From Acidobacteriota bacterium (GTDB lineage: Bacteria; Acidobacteriota; Vicinamibacteria; Marinacidobacterales; Marinacidobacteraceae): a stretch of 64,000 nucleotides of DNA. The notes under the pieces were generated by a model, which was given only the letters and a program-made list of their open reading frames with translations, made no database searches and was not told the DNA's origin. Position 1 is the stretch's first letter; the number at the start of each line of letters is the position of its first letter. The translations under genes and the position numbers were made by a program. Of the stretch, positions 1-7,202 are shown piece by piece. The stretch lies in NCBI GenBank assembly GCA_022826825.1, contig JAJDUD010000024.1, forward strand, positions 62,001 through 126,000, written 5' to 3'.

Positions 1-2
1 AG

Positions 3-179
3 ACGGCGGTCCGGGTGACCAACCGCGCGGTGCAGGTGCTCGGGGGCTACGGATACATCCGGGACTACCCGGCCGAGCGTTACCTCCGGGATGCGAAGCT
101 CATGACCATTGGCGAGGGGACCTCGGAGATACAGCGGCTGCTCATCGCCCGGCCCCTGCTCGGGCGGATCGGCAGCTGA
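3..179 (+). CDS. Acyl-CoA dehydrogenase, C-terminal fragment (gene runs off the left edge)
   Basis: The open frame from the left edge reads to a TGA and contains [19 protein letters not shown] and [15 protein letters not shown]. These are the typical last-helix signatures of acyl-CoA dehydrogenases (GGxGY...RD...IxEGTSEIQ), FAD enzymes that oxidise acyl-CoA thioesters and pass electrons to ETF. Only the last 58 codons are present, so chain-length specificity cannot be judged. The stop lies 20 nt before the MeaB-epimerase fusion gene, so the two are probably co-transcribed. An ETF-quinone oxidoreductase at 8.6-10.2 kb would take electrons from this enzyme class. The family call is secure; the substrate is unknown. 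Confidence 0.9.
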   Translation, partial: TAVRVTNRAVQVLGGYGYIRDYPAERYLRDAKLMTIGEGTSEIQRLLIARPLLGRIGS

Positions 180-199
180 TCCCTGCCGGAGGATCTGCC

Positions 200-1435
200 T
201 TGGGCTCCCGAGCGGGCGGCGGCGCCGGAATGTTCCGCGAGGTCGCGACGGGTGACCGCCGCGCCCTGGGCCGCGCGATCACCCTGGTGGAAGGCGGGGC
301 GGCGGGAGCCCGCGAGGCCGCGCTGGCGCTCGATTGGCCGGCGCGGGCCCGGGTGATCGCCCTGACCGGTCCGCCGGGGGTGGGAAAGAGCGAACTGGCG
401 AATCGCCTGGCGGCGTCCCTTGCCGAAGCGGGCCGCCGCGTGGCCGTGCTGGCCGTGGACCCTTCGAGCCCCAGGACGGGAGGCGCCCTGCTCGGCGACC
501 GGGTGCGGTTCACCGGAGACCCGGGTGCGGTCTTCTTCCGGAGCATGGCCGCCCGCGCCGGGGAAGCGGGTCTGGCGCCCGAGGTCCCCGCGGTACTGCG
601 GCTCCTGGCGGTTGGCGGCGCGGAGCGCATCCTGCTCGAGACGGCCGGCGTGGGGCAGGGTGACGATGCGGTCCTGCGGCTCGCCGATCTCGGCATCGCG
701 GTCACCGCGGCCGGCCTCGGAGACGGGGTCCAGGCTGCGAAGGCGGGACTCTTCGAGGTGGCCGACTTCGTGGTGGTGAACCAGGCGGACCGGCCCGGCG
801 CGGAGGCGATGGCAGCGTCGTTCCGAGCCCTGCGGCCGGGTCCGGTGTTCCTGACCTCGGCGCTCGAGGGCACGGGAATGGAGGGTCTGAGGGCGGCGGC
901 AGAGAACGAACTCGAGGCGCGTCCTTCGCTGGATCGCTCGGTACCGGCGGGGCCGGACGCGCCGGACCCGGGAAGACCCGGTCCCGCGATCCGCCTGCAC
1001 CACGTCGGCATCGCCGTGAAGGACGGGGGAGATGCAGCGGAACTCTGGCGGGAGCTGCTGGGGCTTCGCGAAACCGGCCGCTACCGGGTGGACGAGTTCG
1101 GGGTCCTGGCGCTGTTCCTGGCCCCCGAGGGTGAGCGGGCGCCGGCCGGGGGTTTCCTCGAGCTGCTGGAACCCGTGACCGCGGACAGTCCGGTCGCCCG
1201 CTACCTGGATCGCCGGGGCGAGGGGCTTCATCACGTCTGTTTCGAAGTCGAAGACATCCGTGAAACGCTGGCGGCGCTCGCCGCGCGCGGCGTGCGCCTC
1301 GTGGACCGTGAGCCGCGGCGGGGGGCGGGCGGCCACCTGGTCGCCTTCATCCACCCGGCGAGCGCCGGCGGGGTCCTGCTCGAGCTGAAACAGGCGGACC
1401 ACGGATCTCCATCGGAACCAGTACGCACCGGGTAG
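200..1435 (+). CDS. Fusion of MeaB/ArgK-type GTPase with methylmalonyl-CoA epimerase
   Basis: Residues about 12-245 resemble MeaB, the G-protein chaperone of methylmalonyl-CoA mutase. Visible motifs are Walker A GPPGVGKS, DPSSPRTGGALLGDR, LLETAGVGQ and NQAD. Residues about 265-400 are a VOC-fold methylmalonyl-CoA epimerase with LHHVGIAV, GLHHVCFEVEDI and FIHPASAGGVLLEL, which carry the usual His/His/Glu metal ligands. MeaB and epimerase are normally separate proteins. The GTPase half is short (family about 320 aa), its NKxD motif reads NQAD and its ETVGVGQSE box reads ETAGVGQGD, so GTP use may be altered. The TTG start is chosen because GGAGG lies about 8 nt upstream; an ATG at 230 is the alternative. 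Role: propionyl/methylmalonyl-CoA metabolism, consistent with the upstream acyl-CoA dehydrogenase. Confidence 0.88.
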   Translation: MGSRAGGGAGMFREVATGDRRALGRAITLVEGGAAGAREAALALDWPARARVIALTGPPGVGKSELANRLAASLAEAGRRVAVLAVDPSSPRTGGALLGDRVRFTGDPGAVFFRSMAARAGEAGLAPEVPAVLRLLAVGGAERILLETAGVGQGDDAVLRLADLGIAVTAAGLGDGVQAAKAGLFEVADFVVVNQADRPGAEAMAASFRALRPGPVFLTSALEGTGMEGLRAAAENELEARPSLDRSVPAGPDAPDPGRPGPAIRLHHVGIAVKDGGDAAELWRELLGLRETGRYRVDEFGVLALFLAPEGERAPAGGFLELLEPVTADSPVARYLDRRGEGLHHVCFEVEDIRETLAALAARGVRLVDREPRRGAGGHLVAFIHPASAGGVLLELKQADHGSPSEPVRTG

Positions 1436-1446
1436 TCTTCGTGCCC

Positions 1447-2187
1447 ATGAAACCCGCTCTCTCCTTCCGGCGCGACCTGCTGATGCTCGTGGGCGGCGTC
1501 CCGGCCGCCTATGCGCTCGGACTCTGGGTGGGGTCGATGGGTCTGGGGGCCGCCCGGTGGCTGCTGCCGCTGCTGCTCGCGGCGCCGGCGATTCACGGAC
1601 TCTGGCGGTATCTGGGAGAGGGGCGCCGGGCGGAGGCGGTCCGGCTGATGCTCGCCTGGGCGGCCGCACTGGCCGTCTTCGGGCCGATCGCGATGGCCGT
1701 GGCGCCCGGCGCTGCGGAGGCCGCGGTGTTCCGGGGCGCCGCCTACAGCGACGAGATGATGGCCTGGCTGGCCACCGGCGAGGGTGCGGAAGGGGACCTC
1801 CGGCTGTTCCTGCCGATCCATCTGCAGCGCCTGGCGATCTTCGTGCCGCTCTCCCTCGTGAGCGGCGGCGCGCTCGGACTCCTGATGGGCGCGGTGATGC
1901 TGAACTTCATGGACTTTTTCGTGGCTTCGTACGCCTTGGCCGCGAGCGGCGTTCCCTCGGCCCTCGCCTGGTTCCCCTGGGCGCTCTGCCGGGTGGCCGG
2001 GTTCGTGATCCTCGGGGTCGTCTGCGCCGAACCGCTGGTGCGGCGGCTCGGAAAGGTGAGCGCGCCGCTGGAGCCCGGAGGAGGCCGGCTCCTCTACCTG
2101 GCCGGCGGACTCCTGCTGGCTGACGTGGTGCTCAAGGCGGCGCTCGCCCCCCTGTGGGGTCGTTTCCTGGCCGGCTATCTCAACTGA
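1447..2187 (+). CDS. Polytopic membrane protein of unknown function
   Basis: I do not recognise the family. The 246-residue product has about six hydrophobic segments, including LLMLVGGVPAAYALGLWVG, WLLPLLLAAPAI, LMLAWAAALAVFGPIAMAV, PLSLVSGGALGLLMGAVML, FVILGVVC and LLYLAGGLLLADVVLKAAL, so it is an inner-membrane protein. A possible start is GTG 1441, two codons earlier; neither start has a clear ribosome binding site. It begins 11 nt after the MeaB-epimerase gene on the same strand and is probably in the same transcript. No catalytic motif is visible. The coding call rests on length, frame and hydrophobic pattern. Confidence 0.75.
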   Translation: MKPALSFRRDLLMLVGGVPAAYALGLWVGSMGLGAARWLLPLLLAAPAIHGLWRYLGEGRRAEAVRLMLAWAAALAVFGPIAMAVAPGAAEAAVFRGAAYSDEMMAWLATGEGAEGDLRLFLPIHLQRLAIFVPLSLVSGGALGLLMGAVMLNFMDFFVASYALAASGVPSALAWFPWALCRVAGFVILGVVCAEPLVRRLGKVSAPLEPGGGRLLYLAGGLLLADVVLKAALAPLWGRFLAGYLN

Positions 2188-2216
2188 CGCAGCGCCGGTG
2201 GGGGCGATACAGGAGG

Positions 2217-2528
2217 GGAACGCCGGCCTTCAGGCCGGCACAGCCCGCCGCAGGCGGGCGGACGACACAATGTGATCGAGCGGGAAGCGCGTGCGGCAGC
2301 GACAGCGCGTTTTTCGACGGCCCCGGATGATACGAAGAAGGGTCACACCAGGCGGTGTTGGGCGATGCGGCTTGGAACGCCGGCCTCCGGCCGGCACAGC
2401 CCGCCGCAGGCGGGCGGATGGGACAGAGCGATCGAGCGGGAAGCGCGTGCGGCAGCGACAGCGGGTTCTCGACGGCCCCGGATGACACGAAGAAGCGTCA
2501 CACCAGGCGGTGGTGGGCGATGCAGGAT
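2217..2528 (+). repeat. Tandem duplication (period about 155-157 bp) with embedded palindromic repeats, abutting tRNA-Val
   Basis: Two near-identical units lie head to tail. Each begins with the dispersed palindrome GGAACGCCGGCC..GGCCGGCACAG (2217-2263 and 2374-2418), followed by a second palindrome CCCGCC GCA GGCGGG. Each continues through GATCGAGCGGGAAGCGCGTG, then CGGCCCCGGATGA(T/C)ACGAAGAAG, and ends in TCACACCAGGCGGTG(T/G)TGGGCGATGC. In the second unit this last part is the true 3' end of the tRNA-Val gene; in the first unit it is a leftover copy of the tRNA 3' terminus. The region 2188-2510 has no supportable gene; ORFs here are repeat shadows. Confidence 0.85.
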
Positions 2529-2585
2529 TTGAACCTGCGACTTCTACCGTGTGAAGGTAGCACTCTCCCGCTGAGTTAATCGCCC
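2511..2585 (-). tRNA. tRNA-Val (anticodon CAC)
   Basis: The minus strand folds as a 75-nt cloverleaf. Acceptor GGGCGAT pairs with ATCGCCC, the D stem is ACTC/GAGT, and the anticodon stem CTACC/GGTAG holds loop TTCACAC, giving anticodon CAC, which reads the Val codon GTG. The T arm is GCAGG-TTCAAAT-CCTGC. The 3' CCA is encoded (TGG at 2511-2513 on the plus strand). A partial copy of its 3' end lies about 155 bp downstream in the tandem duplication. Confidence 0.95.
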
Positions 2586-2880
2586 GTTCCCGGGTCCCGC
2601 CGACACTGGCACGGCTTGGGGCCGCGCTCCGGCAGGAGGGCCGGGACGCTAGCAACCCGCCCGTTTCCCGTCAACCCGAGCGAGGAACGGTTGCTCCAGT
2701 CGAGACGACGGAGGAGATTCCCGACCCATGATGGCCGAATGGACTTTGACTTCGACGATCCGTTGCCGCCCGATGTCATGAAGTACCTCGAGTCGTGAGC
2801 GCCTGCTCGACACCCGCGCCTTCCCGTGGTGGATCGGACCCGAGGACCGTCCACGTTCCAGGTTGCGATTTCTCATGGTA
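2586..2880. other. Intergenic stretch with no supportable gene
   Basis: This stretch separates tRNA-Val from the hairpin at 2881. A short open frame ends in MDFDFDDPLPPDVMKYLES with its stop at 2796-2798, but it has no start context or coding support that I can see. It may be a remnant of a small gene. No RNA fold or promoter stands out. Confidence 0.4.
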
Positions 2881-2921
2881 GAGCGACAGTAGGACCTGTG
2901 GCAGGTCAAACTCTGTCGCTC
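2881..2921. repeat. Nested inverted repeat, REP-like
   Basis: GAGCGACAG (2881-2889) pairs perfectly with CTGTCGCTC (2913-2921). Inside it, GACCTG-TGG-CAGGTC (2893-2907) forms a second 6-bp hairpin with a 3-nt loop. The outer arm continues as CTGTCGCTCCCACA, which resembles the GTGGGAGCGAC core of proteobacterial REP elements. There is no U-run, so it is not a classical terminator. It lies about 185 nt past the end of pyk on pyk's downstream side and differs from the GCCGGC repeat family found elsewhere in the window. Confidence 0.7.
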
Positions 2922-2989
2922 CCACAGCGTGTCAGCCGGGTTCCTGCACAGAAGTGTGCTTCGAGAGCGTTGAGAGTCACGACGTGCGC

Positions 2990-3063
2990 TGGCCGGCGGC
3001 CAGCGCGTGCTGGCCGGAGGCCGGCGTTCCAAGCCGGCATTGCTACACCGGAGGTCGGCGTTT
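2990..3063 (-). repeat. Dispersed GCCGGC palindromic repeat (REP-like), copy 3
   Basis: Read on the minus strand it gives CCGGCTTGGAACGCCGGCCTCCGGCC, the same core as the copy at 45174-45230, preceded by a degenerate half-copy (ACGCCGACCTCCGGTG). It sits just beyond the pyk stop codon and may act as a 3'-end structure for that transcript. Confidence 0.75.
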
Positions 3064-3104
3064 CACTGAGGGCGAGCGTCTCCCCCGGTTGGTTGCGCCT
3101 CGCC

Positions 3105-4520
3105 CTAGAAGGACTCCACCTTCATCATGTTCGTGGCGCCGCTGAGCTGGTGGGTCCCGCAGACGATCACGACGCGGTCGCCGGAGGCGACGTGGCGTTC
3201 GGAGCGGAGTTGGTCGAGCGCCCGACTGAGCATCTGGTCGGTGTTGCGGAAACGCCGATTGCGCATGGGACGCACTCCCCAGCGCAGCGCCAGCCGCCGG
3301 AAGACATGGTCCGAGGTGGTGAAACCGAAAATGCCGCAGCGCGGCCGCATGCGGCTTACCTGGCGGACGGTGGCGCCCGAATCGGTGAAGGCGACGATGT
3401 AGGCGGCGTCGATCGTCGCGGCCGCCTCGCGGGCGGCGGCGGCGATTGCATGCTCGATCCGGCTGCGGTCGATGAGGGCCTGGTAGTGCGGTAACTCACC
3501 GAAGTCCGCGTGCTGTTCCGTATACGTGGCCAGCCGGTCGAGCGTCCGCACCGCTTCGACGGGGAACTCGCCTACCGAAGTCTCCCCGGAGAGCATCACC
3601 GCGTCGCTTCCGTCGAGGATCGCGTTGGCCACGTCGGAAGCCTCGGCCCGGGTCGGCATCGGATGGGAGATCATCGAATCCAGCATCTGGGTCGCCGTGA
3701 TGGCGATCTTCCCCCGGGAATTCGCCTGACGAATCACCCATTTCTGGACGATGGGAACGCGCTCGGAGGAGGTCTCCACGCCGAGATCGCCGCGGGCGAC
3801 CATCACTCCGTCGGAAACATGGAGGATTTCCTCCAGGTTCTCGAGCGCCTCCGGCCGCTCGATCTTCGCGATGAGGGGGATGTCCTCGCGATCCAGCCGC
3901 GCCAGCAGCCCTCGGACCGTCTCGACATCCCGCGCCCGCTGGACGAAGGACACCGCGAGGTAATCCACTCCGGCTTTCACCGCGGCCTGCAGGTCGGTGC
4001 GGTCCTTCACCGTGAGCGAGGGTCCGGACAGCGGGACGCCGGGAAGGTTGATGCCCTTCCGGGACAAGAGGACGCCCCCGACCACCACTTCGGTCTGCAC
4101 GTCGCGGTCGGCGCTCTTGAGGACCCGCAGCTTCAGCAACCCGTCGTCGATGAGGATGAAGTCCCCCGGACGGACATCCCGGGCGAGCTGGGGGTACGTC
4201 GTCGCAACGGCCTCCGCGCTCCCGACGACATTTCGGGAGGTGAGCACGAACGGGGCTCCGGGTTTCAGTTCGACGCCGTCCGGCGGGACCTCGCAGACCC
4301 GCATCTTCGGTCCCGCCAGGTCGGCGAGCGTGGCGACGGCGCGGCCCGCCTTGCGAGCCGCGCGCCGCACGGCGCGGACCCGGCTCTGCAGGCTGGTGGC
4401 GGTCTCGTGGGCGCAATTGAGCCGGGCCGCATCCATCCCCGCGTCGACCAGGGCCTCGACAGTCTGGGTGGGGCGCGTCGCGGGACCCAGCGTGGCGATG
4501 ATCTTGGTGCGGCGAAACAT
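3105..4520 (-). CDS. pyk: Pyruvate kinase
   Basis: The 471-aa product is a full-length pyruvate kinase, converting phosphoenolpyruvate and ADP to pyruvate and ATP in the last step of glycolysis. It starts MFRRTKIIATLGPAT. Visible motifs are IAKIERPEALENL with the catalytic Lys, VARGDLGVE, the ITATQMLDSM helix and SGETSVGEFPVEAV. The C-terminal allosteric-type domain (about 345-471) is present. The ORF track extends 40 codons further upstream, but that part lies in the glycosyltransferase gene and is unlike the family. The ATG is 4 nt after the upstream glycosyltransferase stop with no strong ribosome site between, which implies translational coupling. Confidence 0.95.
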   Translation of the reverse strand: MFRRTKIIATLGPATRPTQTVEALVDAGMDAARLNCAHETATSLQSRVRAVRRAARKAGRAVATLADLAGPKMRVCEVPPDGVELKPGAPFVLTSRNVVGSAEAVATTYPQLARDVRPGDFILIDDGLLKLRVLKSADRDVQTEVVVGGVLLSRKGINLPGVPLSGPSLTVKDRTDLQAAVKAGVDYLAVSFVQRARDVETVRGLLARLDREDIPLIAKIERPEALENLEEILHVSDGVMVARGDLGVETSSERVPIVQKWVIRQANSRGKIAITATQMLDSMISHPMPTRAEASDVANAILDGSDAVMLSGETSVGEFPVEAVRTLDRLATYTEQHADFGELPHYQALIDRSRIEHAIAAAAREAAATIDAAYIVAFTDSGATVRQVSRMRPRCGIFGFTTSDHVFRRLALRWGVRPMRNRRFRNTDQMLSRALDQLRSERHVASGDRVVIVCGTHQLSGATNMMKVESF

Positions 4521-4524
4521 GGGG

Positions 4525-5247
4525 CTACCCGTTGCGCTCTTCGCTCCGCGTCGGGATGCCCCGGGACGCCGTACTCCTGGGCCGCAGAATGGTGAGCAGG
4601 ACCTTGAGACCCGCCGCGAAGAAGCCGGGGACGATGGCATCCCGGGCGTCTCCTGCGGTCGGCCGGCGGCTCGAAACCGGGACTTCCACCGATGGAATGC
4701 GCGCCCGGGCGGCGCTCACCTGCATCTCGGCGAGCCAGCCGTAGTCCGGATCCGAAAGGCCCAACTGCAACAGGGCCTGCCAGCGAATGGCCCGGAAGGG
4801 GCCGAGATCCGTGAAGCGATAGCCGTAGAGCAGGAGGATGAGCCGCGTCGCGATCCAGTGTCCGAGCCGGACCAGGCCCGGATAGGCCCCGGGGTCCGGG
4901 TTTCCCCGGCTCCGGGAACCCATGACGAAGTCCACTCCCGGAGCCAGAAGGGGTGACAGCACGGCGGGAAGTTCCTCGGCGTCGTCCGTTCCGTCACCGC
5001 GGAAGAACACCACGACATCGGGAGGTTCGGGCGCGAGGTGGACCATCCCGGTAAGGCAGGCGCGCCCGTATCCCGGGCGTGCTTCCTCGATGGCAGTGGC
5101 TCCGTAGCGCCGCGCGGTGTCGGGAATACCGGCGCCCGGGCGCCCGACGACCACGATTTCCCGCAGGTGGCCGTGGGGAAGCGACGCCAGCACCCGGGAA
5201 AGCTCGGGTTCGCCGCCGAGTGCGGGAATGATCGCCGCCGTTCGCAC
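4525..5247 (-). CDS. Family 2 glycosyltransferase, polyprenyl-phosphate sugar transferase type
   Basis: The GTG start gives VRTAAIIPALGGEPELSRVL, a normal GT2 N-terminus; the longer track ORF lacks family resemblance before it. Motifs include FFRGDGTDDAEELPAVL (the DxD region), MGSRSRG, DLGPFRAIRW, YGWLAEMQ and EVPVSSRRPTAG. These match GT2 enzymes related to dolichyl-phosphate mannosyl/glucosyl transferases, which transfer an NDP-sugar to a lipid or small acceptor at the inner face of the membrane. At 240 aa it is compact, with no C-terminal membrane domain. It is co-transcribed with pyk (4 nt gap). The exact donor and acceptor cannot be read from the sequence. Confidence 0.85.
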   Translation of the reverse strand: MRTAAIIPALGGEPELSRVLASLPHGHLREIVVVGRPGAGIPDTARRYGATAIEEARPGYGRACLTGMVHLAPEPPDVVVFFRGDGTDDAEELPAVLSPLLAPGVDFVMGSRSRGNPDPGAYPGLVRLGHWIATRLILLLYGYRFTDLGPFRAIRWQALLQLGLSDPDYGWLAEMQVSAARARIPSVEVPVSSRRPTAGDARDAIVPGFFAAGLKVLLTILRPRSTASRGIPTRSEERNG

Positions 5248-5489
5248 GTTTAGCAGCCGGTGGGCAAGGGTGCGTGAGCGCCGAGGCCGGTGAAGCGCCC
5301 GGCTGACCCGGTTCTCCCGGTGGGGGCGGCGCGCAAGGGAGGAATACCGAGTGTATTTCGACCGAAGCGCACCGATGAACAACGCGAAGCGGTGCAGGTC
5401 AGACGGGATGCGTCGCCGGCCGAACGCCGCGTTACCTTGTTCACAGGCTGCTGAATTTGCCGGCGAGTATATGGGTCGGTTCCCGTAGG

Positions 5490-7133
5490 ATGGACCCTGT
5501 GAACGATCCGCCGATCCCATTCCGAGTGCTTCTGCTGGCCGGGGTGACGCTCGGCCTCGCCTGCTCGACCGCTCCGCCGCCGGAGACCGAGGAGGGTGCG
5601 GCCGTCCTCTTCCGTGGTGGCCGGATCCTCGACGGGACCGGGAACCCCTGGGTTCGGGGCGACGTGCTGGTGGTGGGCGACCGCATCGCCCGTGCCGGTG
5701 TCATTCCCGCTGCCGAGGTCCCCGCAGGCGCGCGTGAGGTGGACGCGTCCGGGCTCACCGTCATGCCCGGTTTCATCGATCCGCATTCGCATGCCGGTCC
5801 CGGGCTCGCCACGCCCGAGCTCCGCGTGGGAGAACCGGTCATCCGGCAGGGGATCACGACCGTGATGGTGAACCCCGACGGGGGTGGTGACGTGGACCTG
5901 GCGGAGCAGCGACGCCGCTTCGAGGCGGGAGGGATCGGTGTCCACGTCGCCCTGATGATCGGCCACGGGGCGGTGCGGCGCGCCGTGCTCGGGATGGAGG
6001 ACCGTCCACCGACCGAGGAGGAATTCGAGCGGATGGCCGGGCTGGTGCGCGCCGGAATGGATGCCGGGGCCTTCGGCATGACCGGAGGCCTCTACTACGC
6101 CCCGGGAAGCTATGCGGAGAACGCCGAGGTCGTGCGCCTCGCGGCCGAAATCGCCCCGTTCGGCGCCTTCGTCAGTCACATTCGCGACGAGAGCGACTAC
6201 AACATCGGCCTGGTCGCGGCAGTAGAGGAAGTCATCGAGGTGGCGGAGGCGCAGGGCATTCGCGGGGTGGTGACCCATTTCAAGGCCCTCGGTCCTCCCG
6301 TGTGGGGGCTGAGCCGGCAGGCCACCGCCGCGATCGACGCCGCGCGCGCCCGGGGGGTGGAGGTGTTCGCGGACCAGTATCCCTACGAGGCGTCGGGGAC
6401 GAGCATCGTCGGGGCGCTCGTTCCGCGCTGGGCGCTCGCCGGTGAAACCATGCCGGGGTTGCCCTCGCCCCTCGAGACCCGGCTTGCGAATCCCCGGGAA
6501 CGGGCGCGCCTGCGCGCCGACATGCTGGTGGCGCTGGAGCGGCGGGGCGGCGCCGAGACGCTGCTTCTCTCCCGCCACCGGGCGGACACCGCCCTCGAGG
6601 GTCGGTATCTCAGCGACCTCGCGGAGGAGTGGGACGTGGAGCCCATCGACGCGGCGCTCCGCCTGCTCGACGCCGGTGGGGCCGGGCTCGTGTCCTTCAA
6701 CATGTCGGAGGAGGACATCGCTCACATCATGACCCGCGAGTGGACGATGGCGTCGTCGGACGGCGGCCTGGTTCCGGCAGGGGAGGGGCGCCCGCACCCA
6801 CGCTTCTACGGCGCGTTTCCGCGGCGCATCGCCCGCTACGTGAGGGAACGGGAGGTGCTGACCCTGGCGGAGGCGGTCCGGGGCATGACGAGCCTGCCGG
6901 CAACGGTGTTCCGGATGTACGACCGGGGGCAGATCGCACCGGGACGCATCGCCGACCTCCTCGTGGTGGACATCGAGGAGTTCGGCGATGCCGCCACCTA
7001 CGAGAACCCGCACGCGCTCGCCGAAGGGATCGTGCACGCGCTGGTGGCCGGCGTCTTCGCCATCGACAATGGCGAGACAACCGGGGCGCTGGCCGGCCAG
7101 GTGCTGACCCCGCACTGGATGGGTGGCGAGTGA
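5490..7133 (+). CDS. Exported N-acyl-D-amino-acid deacylase-like amidohydrolase (lipoprotein)
   Basis: A signal sequence ending LGLACS is a lipobox, so this is probably a membrane-anchored lipoprotein. The mature part is an amidohydrolase-superfamily enzyme with FRGGRILDGTGNPWVRGDV, MPGFIDPHSHAGPG (metal-binding HxH), THFKALG, ADQYPYEASGT and GRIADLLVVD. These are the hallmarks of D-aminoacylase/N-acyl-D-glutamate deacylases, which release D-amino acids from N-acyl or peptide substrates. The ATG at 5490 is used here; a GTG at 5499 has better-placed GGA spacing. It begins 242 nt from the divergent glycosyltransferase. With the exported peptidases elsewhere in the window it suggests scavenging of peptides and D-amino-acid compounds; substrate specificity is inferred. 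Confidence 0.88.
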   Translation: MDPVNDPPIPFRVLLLAGVTLGLACSTAPPPETEEGAAVLFRGGRILDGTGNPWVRGDVLVVGDRIARAGVIPAAEVPAGAREVDASGLTVMPGFIDPHSHAGPGLATPELRVGEPVIRQGITTVMVNPDGGGDVDLAEQRRRFEAGGIGVHVALMIGHGAVRRAVLGMEDRPPTEEEFERMAGLVRAGMDAGAFGMTGGLYYAPGSYAENAEVVRLAAEIAPFGAFVSHIRDESDYNIGLVAAVEEVIEVAEAQGIRGVVTHFKALGPPVWGLSRQATAAIDAARARGVEVFADQYPYEASGTSIVGALVPRWALAGETMPGLPSPLETRLANPRERARLRADMLVALERRGGAETLLLSRHRADTALEGRYLSDLAEEWDVEPIDAALRLLDAGGAGLVSFNMSEEDIAHIMTREWTMASSDGGLVPAGEGRPHPRFYGAFPRRIARYVREREVLTLAEAVRGMTSLPATVFRMYDRGQIAPGRIADLLVVDIEEFGDAATYENPHALAEGIVHALVAGVFAIDNGETTGALAGQVLTPHWMGGE

Positions 7134-7202
7134 AGTGCGTTCCCGCCGGGCTGCGGTCGCCCGGCAACGCGCTACCGTTTTCACCTTGCGAAGGAGAACC
7201 GC

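Noticed and set aside
2217-2420. Possible CRISPR array from spaced palindromes
   Set aside because: Only two units with a period of about 155 bp, and the units are identical throughout rather than separated by unique spacers.
2616-2798. 60-aa ORF ending MDFDFDDPLPPDVMKYLES
   Set aside because: No family resemblance, start context or partner gene. The first half overlaps low-complexity Arg-rich sequence beside tRNA-Val.
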